DNA of 64,000 bases from Antilocapra americana (taxonomy: Eukaryota; Chordata; Mammalia; Artiodactyla; Antilocapridae): assembly GCA_007570785.1 (NCBI GenBank), contig ML664199.1, positions 18,557,050 to 18,621,049 on the forward strand, written 5' to 3'. The notes beneath the pieces are model-generated. The model was not told the origin of the DNA. It did no database searches and saw only the letters and a list, made by a program, of their open reading frames with translations. How positions within the stretch are numbered: the first letter of the stretch is position 1; every line of letters begins with the position of its first letter. The position numbers and the translations under genes were made by a program. Shown in pieces: positions 1 to 10,680 of this stretch.

Positions 1-825
1 TGCAAATGGAATCCTAGAACATGTACATTTTTGCATCTGGCTTCCTTCACTCAGCATACTTTGGAGATGTATCCTTGCTGTTAGGTGTATCAGAAGTTCA
101 CTCCTTTTTAATTGATGAGTATTGTTTCACTGTGTGGATATACCCTGGTTTGTTTCACCTGTTGATGGGTATTTGGATTGTTTGTGAATAAACCCATCAT
201 GGACATTTAATGTAGAAATCTTTGTGTGGACATATGTTTTCCCTTCATTTAGATAAATACTTAGGAGTGGAATTTCTGGGTCATGTGGTATAGGTATATT
301 TAACTTTATAAGAAAGTGCCAAACTGTTTCCCAAAGTAGCCATACCACTTTATACTCCTACCAGCAGTATGTGAAACTCTTTATGATACTGTCAACAATT
401 TATAATGCTAGCCATTTTATGGCAGGTGTGTAAGTGGCAGCTCATTGTGGTTTTATATTATGTTTCTCTGATATCTAATGATACTGAATTTTTTATATGC
501 TCATTATTCATCATTATGTCTTCTTTTGTGCAGCGCCCATTCAAATCTGTAATTTATTTCTTCATTTTTGTTTTTTTGTCTTATTAGTAGTAAGAGTTTT
601 TTTTTTTTTTAAATATAGTCTCCCTGCAAGTTCTTTGTCAGATTTTTGAATGTTTTCTCCCAGTCTTTGTTTTGCCTTTTCATTCTCTTAATGAAAGAGA
701 ATTAATTAATGCTATTTTTTTGAGAGCAAGCATTTTTAATTTTGATGAAGTCTAACATTAATTTTTCCTTTTATGTTTTGACCTCTTTATTTACTATTTA
801 CAAAATCTTACGTTTGGAAAATCTT
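1..825 (-). mobile_element. Old LINE-1 fragment, 3' part of ORF2 and beyond
   Basis: Read on the minus strand, 127-348 translates to a degraded end of L1 ORF2: a tryptophan-rich stretch (LLWETVWHFLIKL) followed by IPHDPEIPLLSIY, which lines up with the C-terminal region of the younger L1 copies at 11.8-12.6 kb. Further right, 600-825 resembles the L1 segment just upstream in ORF2. Frames are broken and divergence is high, so this is an ancient mammalian L1 (L1M class), not L1-BT. It runs off the left edge of the window. Confidence 0.75.
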
Positions 826-1375
826 GTAAGCACTATAAGCCTCAGTTCCTGCTTCAATAAAATGGGAAGGATAACACACTTTCTTTCTTAAGGTTATGGG
901 GACTAGGTAAGAAACGCATGGTAAACATCAAATACATGTGAATGATTGTTCTGAGATATTAGAATATATAATGTGATGGGCTATAGTAGACTGTTCCTTC
1001 ATCTTAACTTAACCCAGGATTCTTTAGGTATTCCTTACAATAGGGCATCTCCTGACAGGTCTAAGGTGATGAAATCAGCAATGGCATTCCCTGGCTGTTG
1101 TTTCAGGGTAGCCCATTTTCCCACATCAACCAATCAGAACTGAGGGGAAGGATTTCTTTCCTAGGTGAAAGGTCTCCCAAGCCCACACTGGAGAACAGTG
1201 GAGCCCTTTGCCTCCATTGCCACTGGCAACCATAACACAGCCCAGAGGTAAGCCAGCCTGAGCATAAAAAGGTGATACATGCTGTGTGTGGCCAACCACA
1301 TGGAGAGAACCTGGATCTCGATGGATGTTCAGAGGGCCAACTGACCCTAGAGCTCATGATACTTTTAGGGGTCCT
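826..1375. other. Unresolved sequence
   Basis: No gene or clear repeat seen. Positions 838-930 weakly recall the central part of a MIR SINE (a CCTCAG...AATGGG pattern), but the match is too poor to call. The open frame on the minus strand at 1103-1357 has no recognisable domain. Confidence 0.4.
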
Positions 1376-1389
1376 CCACAGTGTTTTTT

Positions 1390-1677
1390 AAAGTTAATTA
1401 ATTAATTAAGGTTTGGCTGTGATGGATCTTCGTTACTCCTTGAGGGCTGTCTCTAGTTGGTGGGCAAGGGGCTACTCTCTAGTTGCAATGCGTGGGCTTT
1501 TCTCATTATAGTGACCTCTCTTGTGGTGGAGCACAGGCTTTAAGTGAGCTTCAGTAGTTTTGATGCCTGGGCTTAGTTGCCCCATGGCGTGTGGAATCTT
1601 CCCAGAGAAGGGATCGAATTCATGTGTGCTGTATTGGCAGGTGGGTTCTTAACCACTGAATCACTAGGGAAGTCCCC
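1390..1677 (-). mobile_element. CHR-type tRNA-Glu-derived SINE (CHR-2-like)
   Basis: On the minus strand it starts with the tRNA-like head (GACTTCCCTAGTG) and an RNA polymerase III B-box-like GAATTCGATCCC, and continues into the longer CHR-2 body with its repeated TTGGCTG/GTTGC motifs. It ends at the left in a (TTAA)n tail at 1392-1409. Likely target-site duplications are CCACAGTGTTTTT (1376-1388) and CCACAATATTTT (1679-1690). This SINE family is confined to Cetartiodactyla. Confidence 0.75.
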
Positions 1678-1809
1678 ACCACAATATTTTAATTTTTAAA
1701 GTCAGAAGGAATAAATAAATATCATCCAGTCTGGATTTTATGTTTCCCTATACTATTGCAGTTGTAAAATATAATTTTTATGGAGAATGGGGCCCAAAAG
1801 GTAAAACTG

Positions 1810-1985
1810 CCTAGGGACCAGAAGGTCATAGTGTGGCCCTGATCGTTGAGCTTCCAAATTAGCCAAACTTGAACTCTGCCCTGACTCTGCACCCCTGTTT
1901 TGTGAGGTAATATATTTCCTTATGGCTCAAGCCAGTTTGAGTCAGGTGTTCAGTTGCTTAAAACAGAAAACATCTCACTGTTAAC
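1810..1985 (+). mobile_element. MaLR/MLT1-like LTR fragment (tentative)
   Basis: The 3' half resembles the end of MLT1-type LTRs: a GTGAGGTAATATATTTCCTTA segment in the place of the AATAAATTTCCTTA polyadenylation region, followed by AAGCCAGTTTGAGTCAGGT. The 5' half is too diverged to place. Non-coding and non-functional. Confidence 0.45.
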
Positions 1986-1989
1986 ATGA

Positions 1990-2381
1990 GGAAGAATCCC
2001 ACTTTGGGAGCTCTGGTTCCTGTGAAGTATTGTACATATGTCCTACACTCCAGAGTGCCAGGCCTTGGCTGTTTCTTGGGAGAGTCTATTGGGAGAGCTT
2101 CCCAGGCTTTCTGTCCTGGGGCAAGTAAGCGTTCCAACCACTTCTTGGTTCAGCTTCTGGGTCCCTCTCCATCCTCTTACCTTTGTGTGTATGTTTGTGA
2201 TTTTCAAAGATTTAAGAATTGAGATCTTCCTTTAATAGTCACTGCCTCTGGAAGACAACTCTGGCTTACCTATATAGGATTTGAAAAATGACCAATGATA
2301 AGGGAACCCTCTCTTTTCCAGTTTGCCAACTATTATACTATATGTATCACAAAGAAAATTTTACTATTGCTCCCTTTTAAG
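1990..2381. other. Unresolved sequence
   Basis: No feature recognised. Overlapping open frames at 1986-2235 have no domain or composition that suggests a protein. Confidence 0.4.
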
Positions 2382-2528
2382 TGGAGAAGGAAATGGCAAC
2401 CCACTCCAGTACTCTTGCCTGGAACATCCCATGGACAGAGGAGCCTGGTAGGCTACAGTCCATGGGGTCACAAAGAGAGGTACATGACTGGGTGATTTCA
2501 CTTTTTCTTTTCCTTAAAAAAAAAAAAA
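2382..2528 (+). mobile_element. Bov-tA SINE, 5'-truncated
   Basis: Starts inside the family consensus at TGGAGAAGGAAATGGCAAC, keeps the body (CCATGGACAGAGGAGCC, CAGTCCATGGGGTC) and ends in a 14-base A-tract (2515-2528). The tRNA-derived head with its promoter boxes is missing, so it cannot transcribe itself. Confidence 0.9.
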
Positions 2529-2840
2529 TTCCCTGAAAATAATTAGAAGTCTCAAGGACCCACAAGCTTTAATTGAGCCATGGAGCCACAAATCTTGTGG
2601 TTAAAACCTGATTAATAATTTTCACTAGTGTGTGGGTAACTGCAAAGTGAAATCTGTGAAAAAAAATGAATTCAGTTAAGAAGGCAGTGAAGTGGAACAA
2701 TTATGTAGGGATTAATGGCAGGGTGGTTGACCTGCCAGTTTTGGTGGTTGACCATATCCCAGTTTCCCCAGGACTTTTCCAGTTTTTGCACTGGAAGTTC
2801 TATATCCTTGGAAAGCCCTCAATCCTGGGCAAATTTAAAG
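2529..2840. other. Unresolved sequence
   Basis: No gene, SINE or LINE recognised between the two SINEs. Confidence 0.4.
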
Positions 2841-2850
2841 GTATAGAAAA

Positions 2851-2975
2851 GGGGATTCCTTGGCAGGTCAGTGACTAGGAAACTCCAAGCTTTTACTGCT
2901 GAGATCTGGGTTTGATTCCTGGTATGGGAACTAAGATCCTGAAAACTGTGTGGTGCAGCCAAAACAAAAAAAAAA
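2851..2975 (+). mobile_element. CHR-type SINE, short form (CHR-1-like)
   Basis: Follows the short CHR plan: a GGGATTCCTTGGCAGGTCAGTG head, a B-box-like GGTTTGATTCCTGG, GGGAACTAAGATCC, then a GCAGCCAAAACAAAA-type tail. Probable target-site duplications are GTATAGAAAA (2841-2850) and GTGTAGAGAAAA (2976-2987). Confidence 0.8.
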
Positions 2976-2987
2976 GTGTAGAGAAAA

Positions 2988-3297
2988 GGTGTGGTAGGAA
3001 GAAAATATGAAAGGACCCAGAAGTTCTTGCCTGGACTTCCGGCAAGAAGTTGCTCAACTTCTTTGTGTCAGTTTTACACAAACACTGACATGGGTAACAA
3101 CATTTATTTGTAGTTATTATATTGAACCTACCTGTTGTTGTCACATTCTACTTACCTATATTTCTCACATTGCTTTTGCCTGTTCGTCATTTCTTTCCTT
3201 ACAGTGGTAGGTCATGAGCAGTCTTGCCCATAGAATGCCCCTTAAGTACACAAAGGAAAAATTTCTAGGTCCAAAAAATAAGGAGAAATGGCTCAAT
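2988..3297. other. Unresolved sequence
   Basis: No recognised element. Short open frames lie on both strands and share no feature of a real protein. Confidence 0.4.
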
Positions 3298-3458
3298 GCC
3301 AGTAAGAGAAGAATGTCAAAGTCTACACCTGGCTGTTAGGACTGGTAAGTTGTAACAGAAGTATTGTCTTCTCTAGTGTCAGTAAAAGAAGAATGTCAAA
3401 GTCTGGAACCTGGCTATTAGGTCCGGTGAGATGGTAGAAATATTGTCTTATCTAGTGG
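3298..3458 (+). repeat. Tandem duplication, two units of about 80 bp
   Basis: AGTAAGAGAAGAATGTCAAA at 3301 recurs as AGTAAAAGAAGAATGTCAAA at 3381. The unit ends TATTGTCTTCTCTAGTG (from 3362) and TATTGTCTTATCTAGTG (from 3441) also match, so the period is about 79-80 bp. The units differ at several sites, so the duplication is not very recent. It matches no repeat family I know. Confidence 0.85.
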
Positions 3459-3600
3459 TTTAAGTTGTTTCTGTGTGCCGATGAGCCTGAAGACACAAAG
3501 AACACTGAGCCCACGACTCCAGGTTTCTCTGACTGGAAAACAACTCATTCTACATGAGCTGTCAGGACTTCTAGATTTAGGTTTGCCTCTGCAAGCTACA
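3459..3600. other. Left flank of the BovB insertion
   Basis: Not BovB sequence. It ends with CTCTGCAAGCTACA (3587-3600), which pairs with CTCTGAGCTACA (6284-6295) as the probable target-site duplication of the BovB next to it. Confidence 0.6.
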
Positions 3601-6283
3601 TTCAGTATCACAGTAATCCAAGTCTATGCCCCAACCAGTAATGCTGAAGAAGCTGAAGTTGAATGGTTCTATGAAGACCTGCAAGACCTTCTAGAACTAA
3701 CACCCAAAAAGATGTCTTTTCATTATAGGGGACTGGAATGCAAAAGTAGGAAGTCAAGAGATACTTCGAGTAACAGGCAAATTTGGCCTTGGACTAAAAA
3801 ATTAAGCAGGGCAAAGGCTGACAGAATTTTGCCAAGAAAATGCACTAGTCATAGCAAACACCCTCTTCCAACAACACAAGAGAAGACTCTACACATGGAC
3901 ATCACCAGATGGTCAATATTGAAATCATATGGAATATATTCTTTGACAATGGAGAAGCTCTATACAGTCAGCAAAAACAAGACTGGGAGCTGACTGTGGC
4001 TCAGATCATGAACTCTTTATTGTCAAATTTAGACTTAAATTGAAGAAAGCAGGGAAAGCCACTAGACCAATCAGGTATGATCTAAATCAAATCCCTTATG
4101 ATTATACAATGGGAGTGACAAATAGATTCAAGGGGTTAGATCTGATAGGCAGAATGCCTGAAGAACTATGGACGGAGGTTCATGACATTGTACAGGAGGC
4201 AGTGATCGAGATCATCCCCAAGAAAAAGAAATGTGAAAAGGCAAAATGGTTATCTGAGGAGGCCTTACAAATGACTGAGAAAAGAAGAGAAGGCAAAGGA
4301 GAAAAGGAAAGATATACCCACTGATTGCAGAGTTATGAAGAATAGCAAGGAGAGATAAGAAAGCCTTCCTCAGTGATCAATGCAATGAAACAGAGGAAAA
4401 CAACAGAATGGGAAAGACTAGAGATCTCATCAAGAAAATTAGAGACACCAAGGGAACATTTCATGCAAAGATGGGCACAATAAAGGACAGAAATGGTAGG
4501 GACCTAACAGAAGCAGAAGCTTTTAAGAAGAGGCGGCAAGAATACACAGAAGAACTGTACAAAAAAGATCTTCATGACCCAGATAACCACAATGGTGTGA
4601 TCACTCACCTAGAGCCAGACATCCTAGAATAAGAAGTCAAGTGGGCCTTAGGAAGCATCACTACAAACAAAACTAGTGGAGGTGATGGAATTCCGGTTGA
4701 GCTATTTCAAATCCTGAAAGATGATGATGTAAAAGTGCTGCACTCAGTATGCCAGAAAATTTGGAAAACTCAGCAGTGGCCACAGGACTGGAAAATGTCA
4801 CTTTGTATTCTAATCCCAAAGAAAAACAATGCCAAAGAATGCTCAAACTACCACACAATTGCAGTCATCTCACAAGCTAGCAAAGTAATGTAAAAATTCT
4901 CCAAGCTAGGCTTCAACAGTATGTGAACTGTGAACTTCCAGATGTTCAAGCTGGATTTAGAAAAGGCAGAAGGACCAGAAATCAAATTTCCAACATCATT
5001 GGATCATTGAAAAAGCAAGATAATTCCAGAGAAACACCTATTTCTGCTTTATTGACAACGCCAAAGCCTTTGACTGTGTGGATTGTAACAAACTGCGAAA
5101 ATTCTTAAAGAGATGGGAATACCAGACCACCTTACATGCCTCTTGAGAAAAATCTGTGTGCAGGTCACGAAGCAATAGTTAGAACTAGACATGGAACAAC
5201 AGACTATTTTCAAATTGGAAAAGGAGTACGACAAGGCTGTATACTATTACCCTGCTTATTTAACTTTCATGCAGAGTACATCATGCGAAATGCCAGGTTG
5301 GATGAAGCACAAGCTGGGATCAAGATTGCCGGGAGAAATATCAATAACCTTAGATATGCAGGTGGCACCACCCTTATGGCAGAAAGTGAAGAAGAACTAA
5401 AGAGCCTCTTGATAAAAGTGAAAGAGGAGAGTAAAGAAGTTGGCTTAAAGCTCAACCTTCAGAAAACTAAGATCATGGCATCTGGTCCCATTACTTCATG
5501 GCAAATAGATGGGGAAACATTGGAAATAGCGAGAGACTATTTTTTTGGGCTCCCAAATCACTGCATTTGGTGACAGCAGCCATGGAATTAATAGACTCTT
5601 GCTCCTTGGAAGGCTTCCCTGGTGGCTCAGACGGTAAAGCACCTGTCTGCAATGCAGGAGACCTGGGTTTGATCCCTGGGTTGGGAAGATGCCCTGGAGA
5701 AGGAAATGGCAGCCCACTCCAGTACTCTTTCCTGGAAAATCCCATGGACAGAGGAAAAGCTATGACCAACCTAGACAACATATTAAAAACCAGAAACATC
5801 AGTTTTCCAACAAAGGTCTGTCTAGTCAATGCTATGGTTTTTCCAGTGGTCATGTATGGATTTGAGAGTTGGACTATAAAGAAAGCTGAGCATCAAAGAA
5901 TTGATGCTTTTGAAGTGTGGTGTGGGAGAAGACTCTTGAGAGTCCCTTGGACTGCAAGGGTATCAACCAGTCAATTCTAAAGGAAATCAGTCCTAAAAAA
6001 TTTTATTGAAAGGACTGATAATGAACCTGAAACTGCAATCCTTTGGCCACCTGATGTGAAGAATTGACTCACTGGAAAAGACCCTGATGCTGAAAAAAAA
6101 TTGAAGGTGGGAGGAGAAGGGGATGACAGAGGATGAGATGGTTGGATGGCATCACCGACTTGATGGACTTGAGTTTGAGCAAGCTCTGGGAGTTGGTGAT
6201 GGACAAGGAAGCCTGGTGTGCTGCAGTCCATGGGGTCGCAAAGAGTCAGACATGACTAAGCGACTGAACTGGACTGAACTGAA
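3601..6283 (+). mobile_element. BovB (RTE-class LINE) copy, 5'-truncated, dead
   Basis: Begins inside the endonuclease domain (ITVIQVYAPTSN in the frame from 3475) and runs through the endonuclease end, linker and reverse transcriptase to the BovB 3' tail with CTGAA-type repeats (6262-6283). The reading frame is broken by frameshifts near 3730 (at the GDWNAKVG motif) and near 5060, and by stops at about 4322, 4630 and 4890. The catalytic YADD of the reverse transcriptase reads YAGG (5355-5366), so the protein would be inactive even if the frame were intact. A Bov-tA SINE sits at 5612-5754. Target-site duplications are probably 3587-3600 and 6284-6295. BovB normally encodes one multidomain endonuclease/reverse-transcriptase protein, and its machinery is thought to mobilise Bov-tA SINEs. 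Confidence 0.95.
5612..5754 (+). mobile_element. Bov-tA SINE inside BovB, 3'-truncated
   Basis: Complete tRNA-derived head (GGCTTCCCTGGTGGCTCAG, then GGGTTTGATCCCTGG as a B-box-like site), followed by the body up to CCCATGGACAGAGGA, where it stops and BovB sequence resumes. The usual 3' third (GCCTGGTGGGCTAC...) is absent. It interrupts BovB between the CTCCTTGGAAG and AAAGCTATGACC segments, so it is younger than that BovB. Confidence 0.85.
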
Positions 6284-6343
6284 CTCTGAGCTACAAGGCA
6301 GGCCAGGACCTGGGGCATCCCTTGAACTTTATTTTCGTTTATA

Positions 6344-7202
6344 CTGTCATCCCCTTCTATCCAGAGAGTGTATATTCCAAGGCCTCCAGTGGATGCTAAA
6401 ACTATAGAAAGTACTGAAGTTTATATATACTATGTTTTTCTTAAGCATACATACTTATGATAAAATTTAATTTATAAATTAGGCACAGTAAGAGATAACA
6501 ACTGTTTCCTGGTCACTCAGTCAGTAAAGAGTCTGCCTGCAACGTGGGAGACCTGGGTTCAATCCCTGGGTTTGGAAGATCCCCTGGAGAAGGAAATGGC
6601 AACCCACTCCAGTATTCTTACCTGGAGAATTCCATGGACAGAGGAGTGTTGTAGGCTACAGTCAATGGGGTCACAAAGAGTTGGACATGACTGAGTGATT
6701 AACACTTTCACAAGAGATAACAACAATAACTAATAATAAAATGGAACAATTATAATAATATACTGTGATAAAAGTTATATAGTCTTTCTCTCAAAATATC
6801 TTATTATACTGTACTTACACTTCTTGTGATGATGTGAGGTGATAAAATGCTTACATGATGAGATGAATGAGGTGAATGACAACAGAAATTGTGACTTAAC
6901 ATTAGGCTGCTATTGATGTTCTGACAATAAGTCAGAAGGAGTATCATCTGCTTCTGGTGATCCTGGATCATTGGACCATGATGATGTCTTTGATTGGATG
7001 TAGGCAGATGATTGTCGATGGTTAGGATCTCAGGTAGGATGGAGCAGGACACCTCAAGAATTCATCATGACACTCAGAATGGTGCAATTTAAAACTTGAG
7101 TTGTTTATTTATGGAATTTTCCATGTAATATTTTCAGACCATAGTTGACCTTGGGTGACTGAAACTGTGGAAAGCAAAACCATGGATAACTGGGAACTGC
7201 TG
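6344..7202. mobile_element. Tigger-like (pogo superfamily) DNA transposon remnant
   Basis: The left end (CTGTCATCCCCTTCTATCC) and right end (GGATAACTGGGAACTGCTG) are imperfect inverted repeats of each other, and each is flanked by TA (6342-6343 and 7203-7204), the expected pogo/Tigger target duplication. The interior carries segments I associate with non-autonomous Tigger relatives, such as TTAATTTATAAATTAGGCAC and GATGATGTGAGGTGAT. No transposase frame is left. A Bov-tA SINE (6503-6711) is inserted in it. Confidence 0.65.
6503..6711 (+). mobile_element. Bov-tA SINE inside the Tigger-like element
   Basis: Nearly full-length Bov-tA with a B-box-like GGGTTCAATCCCTGG and a complete 3' body. It is flanked by a perfect 13-base target-site duplication, AAGAGATAACAAC (6490-6502 and 6712-6724), which fixes both ends. 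Confidence 0.95.
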
Positions 7203-7204
7203 TA

Positions 7205-7418
7205 TCCTTTGCCTGCTTATTTTTATGGTTCTTCAATCCAGACACCGCCATCTGGTCCTGAGAATTTCCACTTCAAATGATTTGTAGGGAGCTTATTTTT
7301 CCTCTGACTTTTTGGGTGAGCATATGGCTCAGACTGTGCCTATCAATATGAAGTCTATAGACACAGTAGTTGGTTCAGAAATAATGGACATACCCTAAGA
7401 TAACCCCCAATGAGGAGT
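7205..7418. other. Unresolved sequence
   Basis: No recognised element between the Tigger-like remnant and the MIR. Confidence 0.35.
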
Positions 7419-7660
7419 TAGTGTAGTGTGGGGCTTGGGTCCAGAGAGCCTGGGTTCAAGTCCTGCTGTGCCACTCACTCACTGTGTGAACTTGGGAAAG
7501 TTACTTAACTCTTCTGGGACCTCAGTTTCCTCATATGTGAGGTGGGAATAATTATAATTCCTAGCTCGTAGGGATTTTATGAGTATTAAATAAGAAAATG
7601 CACATAAAGGCTTTAGTACAATTCTTTGCACATAGCTATTGCTGTAGTTGTTATTACTGA
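7419..7660 (+). mobile_element. MIR SINE
   Basis: Clear mammalian-wide interspersed repeat: CTGGGTTCAAGTCCTG (B-box region), a GTGTGAACTTGGGAAAGTTAC core, and CCTCAGTTTCCTCATATGTG. Nearly full length and old. Confidence 0.9.
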
Positions 7661-7959
7661 TCATGGTGACTTATCATGTCAGGTAATCAGATTAACTGAA
7701 TGACAGAATCAAAGAGGTCATTAAGGTTAAAAAATTTCTTCATATTTTTGGGTGTAACTCTCTCTAATTTATGGGATATTTAGAAGAATCAGGATCTAGC
7801 ACTTAGTCTGCTGCAGTTTGATGACTGGATCATGGAAATCTGTGGCCCCACTCTGAACAATGTCCTCAGACAATAGTATTTTTTGAATAAATGGTTCTGA
7901 GGTATCTAATTTCTTGGATTTCAAGTGGCTTATTAAATTATACTTCTTTACTGGTAGTA
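7661..7959. other. Unresolved sequence
   Basis: Nothing recognised. Confidence 0.35.
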
Positions 7960-8155
7960 AATAGTACTAGTTACCATTTTTATAGTCATTACAACATGTG
8001 TAACACAACTATTATTGTGCCTGTTTTACTAAAAAAGAAATTGAGTCACTGAGCAGTTTAGTAACTTGCTCTGGTCATACAGTAGTGAGCAGCAAAGTGG
8101 GGATTCAAAAGCAGGCTGTCTGGTGCCAGAACCCTTGTTCTGAGTTCCCATCGCT
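7960..8155 (-). mobile_element. MIR SINE (reverse orientation)
   Basis: On the plus strand it reads as the complement of MIR: GAAATTGAGTCACTGAGCAG, GTAACTTGCTCTGGTCATAC, then GGGGATTCAAAAGCAGGC, matching the core and B-box side of MIR in reverse. Confidence 0.8.
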
Positions 8156-8160
8156 GTTAC

Positions 8161-10680
8161 TCCTTCTCCACCACCAACGGAATTTAGGATTTCAGGGGCA
8201 GAACAGAAGCATTGTGGTGCTACTACAGAGATTCAAACTGATATGTAGATTGAGCAGACTGTAATTAGAGATTGCAGTAAATTCAGCTTGTTAAATTGCT
8301 TGGAGCCCACAGGAGTCTGAAATTTTAAAGATTTGAAGATCTGTTTGGTTGGGGCAGGCAGGGGGCCAATGACAGTTTAGAGGGAATTCACAGATGTTGA
8401 TGACTACACAATGTGAGTCATGTGTAGTCACAATCACATCACAATGTGATGCCCTGTGAGTGTAGCTCAGTTCTAGGAGTGGCTGGTTAAGGTGCATGCT
8501 GTTTCCAGCTTTGGGTGCCCCTGGTATTCTACAGACCAACACATGAATAGCAGAAATGGCCTATAACTTTTGGCCATATAACCAAATCAGACAGTATTTG
8601 GGTCCAGTTTGTTTGTGAAAGTATGTGCACTTATGAATCTGTTGAAAGAGAAGCCAATGTTGGGATCAGATTTGCCTGTACAAGCCTTTGCCTTTCATAA
8701 AAAGAGCTTTTTTGTTAAACACTAGATTTCCTAGTATCAGATAAAATTTTATTACTGGCTACTGATAGCCCCTGTAACATCATCTTGCAAGAATAATGTT
8801 AATTAAATTATTTATTTTCTTGGGCTGCTTTCATATTGATGCTTAAAAATTCAGCATTTTTAATAACTAAGTTTACCATAGTCATCCAAGAAAATTTTCT
8901 TGTAGTGAATACACATATTAATTTCTGATATACTTTCCTTTATTAAATAAGTAGTCTTTAACAGTCTTTTTAGTGCTAAGTTTCTTTTATTTTAATCTTA
9001 TCTTTTGTCGCTGAATTGGAATCAGCATCAGGCCAAGAGAAAATATATGAATTTTAAGTGGGCTTTCAGCACACACCTGAGTCTTTTAAAATACACACAT
9101 ACTCACATACACTCACTCCACAGAATATAATGTGTATTTATGAAATTGATTGCTGAAACACCACCAAACATTAACCTATGTGACTGGTGGCCTGTGCTTT
9201 AGAAGAAGTCTTGTTGAAATACATGGAAGTTGGATTGCAGCTTTGGCCTCAAAGAATATTGGCAAATTTGCTTTTATGTGATATTAATTTGCCTCAATTA
9301 TGTCATTGGTGAGTTCTTTGTTTTAGTGAATGCCAGATGTATTCTTCTTCAGAATATATTTGGTGAAACTCTTCTTCTAAATGCCAAACGGACATGAGAA
9401 AACTTTCAGTCATCTGGAGCTTGTAAATTGTTCTGAAATTTTTGGAATTTTATTGAAGGCTTGATTTCATCATAGAGCAGAGAATACCTTGGATGAATAA
9501 AAAGCAAATCAATCAGAAATGATTGGAACCAGTAATTAGAATTTCCTTGGAGAGAAAAAATGTATGATGTAAATCCACGGCCTGGCAAAAAAAAAAACCC
9601 CGAAAAAACCAAAGTTGCTTTCTAACAAGTTATCAGATCTTAAGAGCAACTTCAGATGCGGACACAGATGTGAAGCTTTATTTTGTTTTCAGCAACAAGT
9701 TCCTCCCTCTCTTTTTTCAAAATTAGCTTTTCCGGAAACTTCATTTGACTAATCAAGGCTGATGGGATTTTGAGATGACTGCACTGTGGAGCATGAAGTT
9801 AGAAATAATGTCCTTTGAAAATCAGTAATTTTATTTCAATATGAAATTTAATGAAATGGGTCATCACTCTCCCACTTTTGTGAATTTGGAATCTTTCCAT
9901 AATATTCTGTTGACTTTTAGAATTTTCTGTGTTCTACTTTCCAATTTTGTTTACATTATTTGAAGTATTTTTCCCTTTAGTTGTGAATTTTTATTTGAAT
10001 AGAAAATCTCCATTATCTGTCCTTTTGTGAATACTTAATCTTGTATCCTGATACTGATTAAAGATAACAAAGCAGGTTTCAAAATCTCTTTGAAAATGTT
10101 TTTTAAATGTGTAATAGAATTACTGAAACTGATTTATGATTTTCCCCCTTTAGTATGTCTTATCCTATACCAACGGAACTGCTGAGACCAAAGCCTAAAA
10201 TGGAATGGACATTATTATTTTCTCTCTGCCCTTGGAGGAATTTTAAGGCATAAATTATTTTGATAAACTAGCATTAACTTCTTTCTCACTGTAGAATGTG
10301 GGAAGGAAAAAAAATCCCTTTCTTCTTGGAATTTATAGTATGCTGCTAACGGAAAAAGTATAAGGAATGAAATATCTGACTTTTATCGTTGATTAAATAG
10401 GGCAAATATGGAAACTCTATTCAAGGTAAGAGGCTAAAAGTTTATATATCCACAAGGGAGATATCACAAAGATATTGCTTGGATTTAAGTTTTTTTTTTT
10501 TTTAAGTAACTCTGTTCAAGCAGATGATTCAATTGCAGTTAATTTTTAAAAAGGCCAAGAGTTATAAAATACTTGAATTTATTCAATACAGTTGGAAGAA
10601 TGGCAGGATCAGAAAGGACTTTCCAATCTGATCTAAGAAAGATGAATTCCTTTTATGGAGAAAAGGAAAAAGAAGAAAAA
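8161..10680. other. About 2.5 kb of AT-rich sequence without recognised repeats
   Basis: No SINE, LINE or LTR recognised by eye; only short open frames (for example minus strand 8291-8542 and 9406-9612), with no domain. An A-tract lies at 9586-9596 and a T-tract near 10490. A pair of hairpins at 8401-8450 is listed separately. Confidence 0.5.
8401..8450. other. Two adjacent perfect hairpins
   Basis: TGACTACACA (8401-8410) is perfectly complementary to TGTGTAGTCA (8421-8430) across a 10-base loop. Directly after it, ATCACAT (8433-8439) pairs with ATGTGAT (8444-8450) across a 4-base loop. No T-run follows and no host gene is in view, so a function is not evident. Confidence 0.7.

Noticed and set aside
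838..930. Possible MIR
   Set aside because: Only the CCTCAG...AATGGG pattern fits; the core and the flanks do not.
1103..1357. 84-codon minus-strand frame, Trp/Cys/Ser-rich
   Set aside because: Length and composition are within chance for a GC-richer patch; no domain and no repeat association found.
5498..5980. 160-codon frame continuing through BovB and its inserted SINE
   Set aside because: The frame joins BovB codons to antisense-like SINE translation and back; it is not a conserved protein.
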